A stretch of DNA of 64,000 nt from assembly GCF_900156155.1 (NCBI RefSeq), contig NZ_FTMD01000008.1:1-64000 (forward strand), in the 5' to 3' direction. The translations under genes were made by a program, and so were the position numbers. Positions 26,614-34,526 of this stretch are shown here, piece after piece (position 1 is the stretch's first letter; each line of letters starts with the position of its first letter). Under the pieces are notes generated by a model. It did no database searches. It was not told the origin of the DNA and saw only the letters and a list, made by a program, of their open reading frames with translations. Origin of the DNA: Aromatoleum tolulyticum (lineage in GTDB: Bacteria; Pseudomonadota; Gammaproteobacteria; Burkholderiales; Rhodocyclaceae).

Positions 26614-28263
26614 ATGAACGAGACGGCTGCAAGCAGTCGTGAATGGGATGCCGTGATCGTCGGTACCGGGCCCGGGGGAGCTACGCTCGGCCATGCACTG
26701 GCGGCAGCGGGTTGGAGCGTGCTGTTCTGCGAGATGGGGAAGTCGTCGCTGACGGACCTCAAGACGCTGCGCGGCGGGTATCCCGAGATGTCCGCGGTGG
26801 CGTCGACCCTGCCGGTTTCCGAGCGATTGCTTTCGGGGGGGCGCTATCCTCGCGTAATCAACGATTTGTCGGGTGATAGGGCGAAGCAGTTCGTTCCGTT
26901 CATCGGGGCGGGTACCGGCGGATCAAGCGCCTTGTACGGAATGGTTCTCGAACGCTTCTTTCCCGCCGATTTTGAGCCTGGTGGGCAGTATCCGGAGGCC
27001 ATAGGGGCGTCGCTTCCCGGTCGGTGGCCGATAGGCTACGCAGATCTCTTGCCTTACTACGAAGTTGCCGAGCGCTTGTATCGAGTGAGGGGAGGCGGCG
27101 ACCCCTTGCGGGGGGAGGCTCCTCGAGAGCGGGTTGGGGTATCTCCACCGATGTCGGCTGCTGCGCGCGAACTTGCCGACGGTCTTGCCCGGCAGGGACT
27201 GCATCCTTATCAATTGCCGCTCGCCTGTGAATTCGTCCCCGGCTGCAGGGGGTGCCAAGGGTTTCTCTGTGGCGCCAACTGCAAGAACGACAGCGCCCGA
27301 GTCTGTCTGGAGCCCGCTGTCGTGCGTCATGGGGCGCATCTGCTGGATGAGTGTGAAGTGGTGAGAGTGGAGGCGGACCGCGAGCGGGTGACCGGCCTCG
27401 TCTGCTCCCGCGGTGGCCGGGAGTTCCGGGTCGCGGGGCGCGTCGTCGTGCTGGCCGCCGGTGCGCTGTCGACCCCGTCCTTGTTGTTGCGGTCGCAGTC
27501 CGCAGCATGGCCGAACGGAGTGGGCAACGGCTCGGGCCTCGTCGGTAAGAACCTGATGCGGCATTTTATCGATCTCTACGCGGTTTTTCCGCGTGCCAGA
27601 CCTGCGCCTGGCGGAAACGCGAAGGAGTTCGGCTTCAACGATCTCTACCAGACGGACACGGGCAAGCTCGGCACCGTCCAGTCTTTCGGCGAATTGCCTC
27701 CTGGCGCAATGATCGCGGATGATCTCCAGCGCGACCTGCGCCATGCGGTTCACCCCTTTGTCGCGGCGGCTTTTGGCGTCGTGAAGCCCGTGGTTCGACC
27801 CGTTCTGGATCGGATCTTCTCGCGTGCAACGATCCTTGCGACGATGATCGAGGACTTGCCCTACCCGGACAACTGCGTACTCCCGCCATCCGTGGCGAGC
27901 GGAGCCGCCCCTGTGACAGTGTCGATCAGATATACCGTACGCAAGCCGGAGGCTCGACGGATTGCCGCAATGCGGTCTCGCATGAAGGCGCTGTTAGCAC
28001 CGTGGCGTTATCTGCTTATCAAGCAGGCAGAGAATAATGAAAGAATCGCGCACGCATGCGGCACATGCCGGTTTGGTGACGATCCCCGGTCGAGCGTGCT
28101 GGATGCGAACAATCGGTGCCATGAGCTGAGGAACCTGTATATCGTGGATGCATCATTCTTTCCTTCCAGCGCCGGGACCAATCCTGCACTGACGATAGCG
28201 GCCAATGCTTTGCGCGTGGCAGACCACCTGCTGGGCAGGCCTGCGGCGAAGGTGGCGGCATGA
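26614..28263 (+). CDS. GMC-family FAD oxidoreductase
   Basis: A 549-residue flavoprotein of the glucose-methanol-choline family. The FAD motif VGTGPGGATLGHALAAAGW starts near residue 13, GAGTGGSSALYGMVLERF marks the flavin site near 97, and the C-terminal GMC domain has HACGTCRFG and VDASFFPSSAGTNPALTIAANA. Cysteine-rich CEFVPGCRGCQGFLCGANCK near residue 207 resembles sequences in long-chain alcohol oxidase/cholesterol oxidase-like members. AGGAGAG precedes the ATG. It would oxidise an alcohol, possibly on a lipid. It follows the nitroreductase-like gene by 65 bases and overlaps the SDR gene by four. Confidence 0.85.
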   Translation: MNETAASSREWDAVIVGTGPGGATLGHALAAAGWSVLFCEMGKSSLTDLKTLRGGYPEMSAVASTLPVSERLLSGGRYPRVINDLSGDRAKQFVPFIGAGTGGSSALYGMVLERFFPADFEPGGQYPEAIGASLPGRWPIGYADLLPYYEVAERLYRVRGGGDPLRGEAPRERVGVSPPMSAAARELADGLARQGLHPYQLPLACEFVPGCRGCQGFLCGANCKNDSARVCLEPAVVRHGAHLLDECEVVRVEADRERVTGLVCSRGGREFRVAGRVVVLAAGALSTPSLLLRSQSAAWPNGVGNGSGLVGKNLMRHFIDLYAVFPRARPAPGGNAKEFGFNDLYQTDTGKLGTVQSFGELPPGAMIADDLQRDLRHAVHPFVAAAFGVVKPVVRPVLDRIFSRATILATMIEDLPYPDNCVLPPSVASGAAPVTVSIRYTVRKPEARRIAAMRSRMKALLAPWRYLLIKQAENNERIAHACGTCRFGDDPRSSVLDANNRCHELRNLYIVDASFFPSSAGTNPALTIAANALRVADHLLGRPAAKVAA

Positions 28264-29060
28264 AGCTTGACGACCTGCGCGGCCAATGGGCGCTCGTTAC
28301 TGGGGCATCGTCGGGGATTGGTCACGAGTATTGTGTTCAGCTCGCGTCCCGGGGGGTGAACCTGATTCTGGTTGCCCGGCGCAAGACGCGGCTCGACGAT
28401 ATCGCAAGGGAGCTTGAACGAGACTCCGGGATTCGCACGGTCGTGATCGTGCAGGATCTCGGTACGCCGGAAGCGCCCGATTTGATCCGTGCACGGGTGA
28501 ACGACGCGGGCATAGGCATCAGGCTGCTGGTGAATAATGCCGCCTTCGGGCATTGGGGGCGATTCGAGGATTCCTCGTCGGCGAACTATCAGGCGATGCT
28601 GCACGCGAACGTCTGCAGTCTTGTGGGACTCACGCGCGTATTTCTTCCCGATCTGGAACGGGCTGCGCCTAGTGCCGTCGTCAATGTCGCTTCCGCCGCA
28701 GCCTATCAGCCGGTGCCATATATGGCTGTCTATGCCGCATCGAAGGCGTTCGTGATGAACTTCAGCCTCGCCTTGTTTGGCGAACTGAGCAGTCGCGGTA
28801 TTCTCGTTCAGACCCTCGTGCCGGGGGCGACCGAAAGCGAGTTCGATCAGGTTGCCGGTGCCTATCCGAGCGCCATCACGTCTCGGGGAATTCCCGCCGA
28901 AGTCGTGCGCGATTCACTCTTGGCGCTCGAACGGGAGACGCCTGTCGCCTTGAATGCGCGAGGGACGTTCAAACAACGCCTGTTCGCGGGCTTGTTTTCG
29001 CCCAGATTTGTCATTGGCGAAGTCGAAAAGATGTTCCGGCCGCCCGCCGGGCGGTCCTGA
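28260..29060 (+). CDS. short-chain dehydrogenase/reductase
   Basis: A 266-residue classical SDR. It shows the NADP(H) motif TGASSGIG, the NNA motif, Ser in NVASAAAY and the catalytic YAASK. The Arg after the first beta strand (VARRKTR) favours NADPH. Its ATG overlaps the GMC stop (ATGA), so the two are coupled; a GMC oxidase and a ketoreductase in tandem would allow oxidation and stereospecific re-reduction of one hydroxyl. Substrate unknown. Confidence 0.87.
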   Translation: MKLDDLRGQWALVTGASSGIGHEYCVQLASRGVNLILVARRKTRLDDIARELERDSGIRTVVIVQDLGTPEAPDLIRARVNDAGIGIRLLVNNAAFGHWGRFEDSSSANYQAMLHANVCSLVGLTRVFLPDLERAAPSAVVNVASAAAYQPVPYMAVYAASKAFVMNFSLALFGELSSRGILVQTLVPGATESEFDQVAGAYPSAITSRGIPAEVVRDSLLALERETPVALNARGTFKQRLFAGLFSPRFVIGEVEKMFRPPAGRS

Positions 29061-29098
29061 GGCTTCCGACATCCCGCTGCACTCTCCCGGAGGCTCTG

Positions 29099-29770
29099 AT
29101 GCGCAAGATTTCGCTCGCCCAGACGTTGTGTTTTCTCGTCCTGCTTTCGGTCGCCTGCGCCCTCGGCATTGCCTCGACGGTGCTCCTTCTCGGGCGCTTG
29201 CCGCTCGGGGATTTTCGTGGCGTGGTGCTGTTCACGGCAGGTGTCGTCTTCATCTATGCCTGGGCAATTGCACTCAACCGCACATTCCTGCTGTTTTTTC
29301 CCCTTCGTGAAGGGTATGTCGTGCCGGGCTCGCGCGAGGAGTTTCGATATCATGTGTATCTGCTCTTCTATCTCGTGTTGTTCCAGTCGCTTACGCGCAG
29401 CCTGGCGATACCGGTGCCGCTCATGCGGGCGATTTACCTCGCACTTGGTGCGAAGCTCGGGAAGAATAGCTACAGTGCAGGCGTCATCCTCGATCCGCCG
29501 CTCACAGTGGTCGGTGACAACTGCATCATCGGACACGACGCCGTATTGTTTGCCCATGCCGTCGAGGGTGCTGACCTGGCACTTGCACCGATCACGATCG
29601 GAAACAACGTGACAATCGGTGCCAAAGCAGTCGTGCAGCCAGGGGTTGTCATCGAAGACGATGCCATCGTTGCGGTGAGCGCGGTCGTCAAGAAAGGTAC
29701 TCATATCCGTCGCGGCGAGCGCTGGGGCGGAATTCCTGCACGTCCGATTCGCGTTGAGGCAAAAAAGTAG
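29099..29770 (+). CDS. membrane-associated left-handed beta-helix acyltransferase
   Basis: A 223-residue protein. It has two to three N-terminal hydrophobic helices (LCFLVLLSVACALGIASTVL, VVLFTAGVVFIYAWAIAL, YLLFYLVLFQSL). A hexapeptide-repeat domain follows from about residue 120 (VGDNCIIGHDAVLF, ITIGNNVTIGAKAVVQPGVVI, DDAIVAVSAVVKKG), as in O-acetyltransferases. The membrane-plus-LbH layout resembles the C-terminal part of large adenylation/LbH membrane proteins. It is 38 bases after the SDR gene and is the last gene of the run. A stem-loop overlaps its stop codon. Confidence 0.75.
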   Translation: MRKISLAQTLCFLVLLSVACALGIASTVLLLGRLPLGDFRGVVLFTAGVVFIYAWAIALNRTFLLFFPLREGYVVPGSREEFRYHVYLLFYLVLFQSLTRSLAIPVPLMRAIYLALGAKLGKNSYSAGVILDPPLTVVGDNCIIGHDAVLFAHAVEGADLALAPITIGNNVTIGAKAVVQPGVVIEDDAIVAVSAVVKKGTHIRRGERWGGIPARPIRVEAKK

Positions 29771-29795
29771 GGGGGGAACGAAGTTCCCCCCCTAC
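29761..29795 (-). terminator. intrinsic terminator of the PEP-CTERM gene
   Basis: A 13-bp perfect stem (GTAGGGGGGGAAC with GTTCCCCCCCTAC) around a 3-base loop is followed, reading the minus strand, by six T. It serves the PEP-CTERM gene and overlaps the end of the convergent LbH gene, for which the T run is on the wrong side. Confidence 0.85.
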
Positions 29796-29841
29796 GGAGT
29801 CGGCTGCTGGCGATGCGGTAACTAACGCTGATCGCGTCCTC

Positions 29842-30846
29842 TCAAGCGGCGGTGTGCGCGCGGCGGCGCATGAAGCCCAGTGCGCCGAGGGCGATGCCGA
29901 TCAATGCCAGGCTGCCCGGCTCCGGTACCGCCTGACGCTCGAACGAACTGTTCGCGTCAGCCTGGAACTGGAAGTTCAAGTCTTCTGCACCCTGCAGGCA
30001 GCCGTTGCAGGTACCGATGTTGGCCAGCGTACCGCCATCGGCAAGGCCGTCGATCGAGAACTCCGCGGACGGGTTGATCTGCTGGAACGGTGTGATCAGC
30101 GAGGAGTTGATCGCGGTGGTGATGATCATGTTCAGCAGGTTCATGTCGGTGAAGTAATTGGAATCGACAAAGGTGATCAGCCACGAGAGGTCGGTTGAGC
30201 CGGTTCCGACGATCGTCGTGATGCCCGGGTAGTCATTGGTGCCAAAGTTGTCGAAATTAGCGGTCGCAGGGGCATCAGGGATGCCGTCGCCGTTGGTGTC
30301 CACCAGTGGCGCACTGAAATTCGAGCCAGAGATCGAGAGCAATGACCCGGCCAGGATGATGTTGTCGTCTCCCGTGCCGATGATGCCGTCGCCACCCGCG
30401 CCAGTCGCGAAACCCGTGCCGTCGAGGTTGTTGCCGGAGGATGTCGTCGCATAGATATAGAAGAAGCTGCTGGATTGATCTGCGGCCATTGCGAATGACA
30501 GCGATCCGTCGGTCTCATCGACCTGAACGACTTCTTTGAAACCTGCGACCGCGGTAAAGAAGAATCCGCCGTCCCCGTTGCTGAACAACGAGTCCCCATT
30601 TTCGTTGTTTACGTCCGCGAGGTTGGCCTGATACAGGAGTGTAATTTCCTGGCCATCGACAAGGCCGCCGGCCGGATTCCCTGTGATTGCCAGTGCATTG
30701 CCCTGTACCCAGTCGAGCGACATCGCTTCGGTAGTTATTGCGGTTCCGGACCCGCTCGGGTCGAAGCTGAAGCTCGTGGCCTGTGCCTGCGCAAGACCCG
30801 CTGCCGCACTGAGCACAGCTGCTGCCACTAATTTTTTCACCCACAT
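29842..30846 (-). CDS. PEP-CTERM secreted protein, resembling flocculation-associated PepA
   Basis: A 334-residue exported protein. The N-terminus is a signal peptide (KKLVAAAVLSAAAGLAQAQA). The body has repeated small-residue, Asp/Asn-rich beta-type sequence with LLYQANLADV and FFTAVAGFKEVV. The last 28 residues are a complete exosortase sorting signal: VPEPGSLALIG, a hydrophobic helix, then RRR. The body pattern resembles flocculation-associated PEP-CTERM proteins of Zoogloea, from memory of the family only. A 70-base leader lies between the start and a sigma-54-type promoter. The neighbouring divergent gene is a paralogue lacking PEP-CTERM. The protein should be cleaved by an exosortase encoded outside this window. 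Confidence 0.88.
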   Translation of the reverse strand: MWVKKLVAAAVLSAAAGLAQAQATSFSFDPSGSGTAITTEAMSLDWVQGNALAITGNPAGGLVDGQEITLLYQANLADVNNENGDSLFSNGDGGFFFTAVAGFKEVVQVDETDGSLSFAMAADQSSSFFYIYATTSSGNNLDGTGFATGAGGDGIIGTGDDNIILAGSLLSISGSNFSAPLVDTNGDGIPDAPATANFDNFGTNDYPGITTIVGTGSTDLSWLITFVDSNYFTDMNLLNMIITTAINSSLITPFQQINPSAEFSIDGLADGGTLANIGTCNGCLQGAEDLNFQFQADANSSFERQAVPEPGSLALIGIALGALGFMRRRAHTAA

Positions 30847-30924
30847 GATCGTTCTCCCAGTGTGCCGCCAAGGTGGATCAACGGTATCGAAGCTGATGAC
30901 GCCACGACGCTCCTGAGCTCTTTT

Positions 30925-30940
30925 AGCAGGAGCTGTGCCA
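30925..30940 (-). promoter_or_regulatory. sigma-54 (RpoN) promoter for the PEP-CTERM gene
   Basis: On the minus strand TGGCACAGCTCCTGCT has GG and GC separated by exactly 10 bases and differs from TGGCAC-N5-TTGCT at one position. The predicted start is about 70 bases upstream of the ATG. PrsR, encoded at 5.1-6.5 kb, is the obvious activator. Confidence 0.75.
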
Positions 30941-31363
30941 GGTGCTCATATGTGTTGAAAAAACATGTGGTTAAGAAAAAACGGGCGATATCGGATCGGG
31001 GTGCTCAAGGTGGGTTGTAAAAATTCCCGACACGTTCGTAAGACGAGTGCGGAGATCTCGACTTGGTCCGCTTCGATGTGAATCGGCCGCCTGCCGCTTC
31101 CTTAGATAGTCGGTTGGCTGGCGGATGTTTCAATTTCAGGTCGTTCAGGACGAATTTGGTGAAATTACCCAGTTGCTAGAAAGCTTGCGTTGAGTGTGAA
31201 TCGCAACACGGATAGGCGATTGTTGTGAGCGGATAGGTGTGACTTATGTCTGCGACAGAGCGCCTGAGCTTGTTCGGAATTTTTTACATTTTTCCCCGGC
31301 GTGATTCGTTCTGGCGGCTCCTGGTTTTGGTAAGTATATGATTTTATGCGCATAGTTGTTGTG

Positions 31364-31379
31364 TGGTGTGTTTCGTGCT
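31364..31379 (+). promoter_or_regulatory. candidate sigma-54 promoter for the PEP-less paralogue
   Basis: TGGTGTGTTTCGTGCT has the invariant GG-N10-GC spacing and matches TGGYRCR-N4-TTGCW except at two positions. It lies about 90 bases upstream of the ATG, close to the distance seen for the divergent gene. Confidence 0.55.
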
Positions 31380-31466
31380 TGTATCAGTGTGTCCCTTGGG
31401 GCTTAGGAGCCCTTGCGTTCGCGACCAAGGGGGGTTTTCAAATTTAACCGCGTTCGGGAGGCCATC

Positions 31467-33113
31467 ATGAAACCCAGAAAGTGTTTTGTCCGGACCGCGC
31501 TCGCGCTGGCTGTGTCGTCGCTAGCGTTGCCGGTCTTTGCCGCCGAGGCGATAAGTTTCGACCCGGATGGTCCTGGGACGAAGCTGCCGATTTCGGTTCT
31601 GGCATTCGACTGGACGCAGAACAGTGCGCTTGCCGTCGGAGGGAATCCGTCGGGAGGTTTGACGGCCGGCGACGTGGTGCACCTGTTGGCACATGCCAAA
31701 CTCGCGAAGGTCATCAATCAGGATGGCGTTGCGATCTCTCTTCCGTCCGGGATCGAGGTCACCTTCGTCGCCGGGTTTGCCGAGAACGTCACGGCTCCGG
31801 CGGCACCGGGTGCCGGGCCGGCCGGCTTCGAGTTTGCAGCCGGATCGTCATTGCCGAACTTCTTCGAGATGTGGGTCAGCACTCCGGACCACAATGCGCT
31901 CGCCGGCACAAACTACAACAACGGCAAGCGTATTCTTTATGGTGTGGTGACCAGTTCGATCGGCAACTACGCCGGCGGGGCGCCGATACAGGCGCTCGAT
32001 CTCTTCGGTATCAATAATTATCCGGGCATTTCCACGATTACCGGCGTCGGCAGCACCCAGCTATCCGGTGTGATCGTCACCGCCGACGAGGACTACTTCC
32101 CGGGTTTGACGCCGACGCAGTTGGCGAACCTCAAGGTCTTCTTCAATACGTCGACCGTTACGCCTTATCGGCAGATCAATCCGTCTGCACGGTTCGTCGG
32201 CGATGCAGCAGATCTCGATCCCAATACCAATGAGTTTGTGGGTCCTGCGCCGAACGTGCTGGCGAACATCGGCACGACAAATGGTGGGCCTCATGGAGCG
32301 CGGGACGGCAATGCGACGAACGATCTCAACTTCGAACTGCAGGCGGACTCGAACCAGTCGTTTGAACCGGGTCAGGAAATCCCCGGAACCTGTCGCGTCA
32401 CGTATGGCGGCAACGACAGGAACGGCAACATCGACCTGAAGAAGTTCGGGGAAATCTGCTCGAGCAACCCGCATAACGACGACAACTGCTACACGTTCGG
32501 CGGTCAGGTCGGTGCTCCGACGGCCAATCCGAACGACGGTGGGCCGTTCGGCGAGCATACGCATCATCAGGTCCAGGGGCCGGCGGGCGATTTCGTGTTC
32601 CGGGCTGGTACGCATAGCGCGCCGCAAAACACCCGTATCGATGCGGTGGTATGCAAGGACGAGGGAGCGATTCAGCCTGCGGCGGCGAATGCCAGCTTCA
32701 AGCAGATCGATTTCGAGGGAACCGGTTCGTTCAGGACGCTCAGTAGCACGGCGAAGACGTATCTTGAGGCTAACGGCGGTACCGACATCGACACTGACAA
32801 CGTGAGCGATGCGCGCTACTACTTCCGGGTTGACATGGTGGATACGGGCGAGCCAGGAAACGGCGCCAAACAGCAGGACAAGAAGGCCTGTGAGGATTTC
32901 CTTGCAGCAGACTTGAACCTCCCGCTCGCGACGCCTGATCCGAGGTACCTGGAGGGTGATGGTGGATTCGCTGAAAGTGGTGCCTCGTGTGCGGACGTGT
33001 ATCAGTTCTTCATCTGCCCGACCGAAGCCGCGTGTGAGGAAGCCGATGCGATGTATGCCGTCCGCGGATACTTGACCGGCGGTAATATCCAGCTGCACAA
33101 GGTGGTCAAGTAA
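31467..33113 (+). CDS. secreted PepA-like protein with C-terminal Cys-rich module instead of PEP-CTERM
   Basis: A 548-residue exported protein. It has a signal peptide (ALALAVSSLALPVFA). Residues about 27-300 parallel the divergent PEP-CTERM protein: SFDPDGPGT, NSALAVGGNPSGGL, INNYPGISTI, PYRQINPSA and LNFELQADSNQSFE. At the point where the paralogue begins VPEPG, this protein continues with about 240 residues (309-548) holding eight cysteines. The end, TGGNIQLHK, resembles a module common in other secreted bacterial proteins. No PEP-CTERM or LPXTG-like signal is present. ATG 31467 is chosen because GGGAGG precedes it and the signal peptide follows at once. Function unknown; a terminator closes the gene. 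Confidence 0.8.
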   Translation: MKPRKCFVRTALALAVSSLALPVFAAEAISFDPDGPGTKLPISVLAFDWTQNSALAVGGNPSGGLTAGDVVHLLAHAKLAKVINQDGVAISLPSGIEVTFVAGFAENVTAPAAPGAGPAGFEFAAGSSLPNFFEMWVSTPDHNALAGTNYNNGKRILYGVVTSSIGNYAGGAPIQALDLFGINNYPGISTITGVGSTQLSGVIVTADEDYFPGLTPTQLANLKVFFNTSTVTPYRQINPSARFVGDAADLDPNTNEFVGPAPNVLANIGTTNGGPHGARDGNATNDLNFELQADSNQSFEPGQEIPGTCRVTYGGNDRNGNIDLKKFGEICSSNPHNDDNCYTFGGQVGAPTANPNDGGPFGEHTHHQVQGPAGDFVFRAGTHSAPQNTRIDAVVCKDEGAIQPAAANASFKQIDFEGTGSFRTLSSTAKTYLEANGGTDIDTDNVSDARYYFRVDMVDTGEPGNGAKQQDKKACEDFLAADLNLPLATPDPRYLEGDGGFAESGASCADVYQFFICPTEAACEEADAMYAVRGYLTGGNIQLHKVVK

Positions 33114-33156
33114 GCAGATGTGGCGGTAAGCTGCGCCGTGGAAGTTGGCAAAAATG

Positions 33157-33184
33157 GTGCGCCCGAACGGGCGCACTTTTTTTT
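33157..33184 (+). terminator. intrinsic terminator
   Basis: GTGCGCCC and GGGCGCAC form a stem around GAAC, followed by eight T. Eleven G follow directly (33185-33195). It closes the PepA-like paralogue gene. Confidence 0.9.
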
Positions 33185-33296
33185 GGGGGGGGGGGAAATC
33201 GCTCGCGCGAAACCGGACGACGCGGTACGTAGCCCGCTATGCATCCGATCGCGTATCCGTTCGACTTTTTGGGCGCATGATCGGGCGCGGGACGGT

Positions 33297-34523
33297 TCAG
33301 GGCAGTGAACCGATTGCGCGTTCCAGTTCCCTCGCCGGATCGTACGTGCCAAAGATTCGGCTCAACCGTTCGGCTTTGTCCTTGTAGCCGTGGTCGCGCA
33401 GCAGGCGTACAGCGAAGCTGCGCACATTCGCTACGCAGGCATGCTCGGGGCGGAGTGACAACCCCGCTCCCGATGCTGCTACGTGCTCCATGTTCAGGTG
33501 CTGGTCCAGATTAAAGGGTATACCCAGCACTGGCACCCCGCGGGCGAGTGCCTGATGACTCGTCGGGCTGCCTCCGTTGCAGATGACAAGACTCGCCGAC
33601 TCGCAAAGTCTGTCGCCGGGAAGGTAGTCCGCCGCCGTGACGTTGTGCGGAAGATGCGGAAGTGGCGTGCCTGCCGTAGCCACGGCGACGTGGCACTCCA
33701 CAGTCGCCAGTGCGTCGAGAATTGTCGGAAGCAGCCCGCCGGTCCCTGAACTGCCCAAGGTGACGTATATCAGCGGGCGGTCGGGGGTGCTCACGGGCAG
33801 TTCGGGGACAGGGATGCAAGGCGCCCACTCCACCGGGCCGATGTACCGGTGATTCGGCGGCAACTGACAGGTGGGAACAAGCTCGGGGACGTCGGCATAG
33901 AGCGTGATGTCCGCATCGGTATACACGCGGCGCAGATCGAGTCCCAGTACCGGCAGGCCGAACCCCTTGCGCAGAAGGTTGAGCGGCAATGCGTGCCAGG
34001 CGAAGGCAACCGGGCGTGCCAGGGCGAACAGTGTCGACGCGATCGGGACGCCGACGTAGCGGGTCATCGGAAGACTGGGGGTGGGGACGCGCCGATGCAA
34101 CGCGTAGGGGCTCCAGTAGGCATTGGTCAGCGCGACATAGGGTACGCGGGCGATGCGGGCACTTGCGGAGAGCGAGAGACGGAAGTCTCCGACGACGACG
34201 TCGGGGCGGACCCGGTCGAGCAGGCGGAGATCGTCCGCCGCATATCGTTTCAATTCGGCAAGGGAGTAAAGTCGATTTCCCCGGGCCAGGCGATTCATGA
34301 ATGTTCGGGGGGGGAGCGAGTGAATCGGTTCTCTTGGCCAGGGCCACTGCGGAAACAACTGTAAATAACTGTCGGCGCAGGCGAAAACCACGTCCCATTT
34401 GGCTGCGTCGAGGCCGCGCGCGAGCGCATAGGGGCGAGCGACGTGAGCCAGCGTCGCGGCCTCTGCGATGAAGAGAATGCGCCTTCGGCGGCTTGTTGCC
34501 GCACTATGCCGATCGTCTGTCAT
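33297..34523 (-). CDS. GT1-family (MGT/UGT-like) glycosyltransferase
   Basis: A 408-residue GT-B glycosyltransferase of the macrolide/UDP-glycosyltransferase type. The N-terminal domain begins RRILFIAEAATLAHVARPYALARGL. The C-terminal donor-binding part has VTLGSSGTGG, then CNGGSPTSHQALARGVPVLGIPFNLDQHLN, which is the family's signature. Enzymes of this family usually glycosylate lipids or small aglycones, not growing polysaccharide. The adjacent cluster at 24.5-29.8 kb could supply such an acceptor; that is inference. It ends against the upstream transglycosylase gene with a 3-base gap and is likely co-transcribed with it. Confidence 0.85.
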   Translation of the reverse strand: MTDDRHSAATSRRRRILFIAEAATLAHVARPYALARGLDAAKWDVVFACADSYLQLFPQWPWPREPIHSLPPRTFMNRLARGNRLYSLAELKRYAADDLRLLDRVRPDVVVGDFRLSLSASARIARVPYVALTNAYWSPYALHRRVPTPSLPMTRYVGVPIASTLFALARPVAFAWHALPLNLLRKGFGLPVLGLDLRRVYTDADITLYADVPELVPTCQLPPNHRYIGPVEWAPCIPVPELPVSTPDRPLIYVTLGSSGTGGLLPTILDALATVECHVAVATAGTPLPHLPHNVTAADYLPGDRLCESASLVICNGGSPTSHQALARGVPVLGIPFNLDQHLNMEHVAASGAGLSLRPEHACVANVRSFAVRLLRDHGYKDKAERLSRIFGTYDPARELERAIGSLP

Positions 34524-34526
34524 GGG

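Larger units (their letters stand above)
30847..31466. promoter_or_regulatory. 620-base divergent regulatory region between the two PepA-like genes
   Basis: No convincing gene lies here. The region is more AT-rich than its surroundings and holds a sigma-54-type promoter facing each flanking gene. The 400 bases between the promoters would be the natural place for PrsR enhancer sites; I could not define a repeated motif by eye. Confidence 0.6.

Noticed and set aside
31165-31353. 62-codon minus-strand reading frame in the divergent regulatory region
   Set aside because: No ribosome site, no membrane or signal features, unlike the window's codon use, and it lies in the likely enhancer region.
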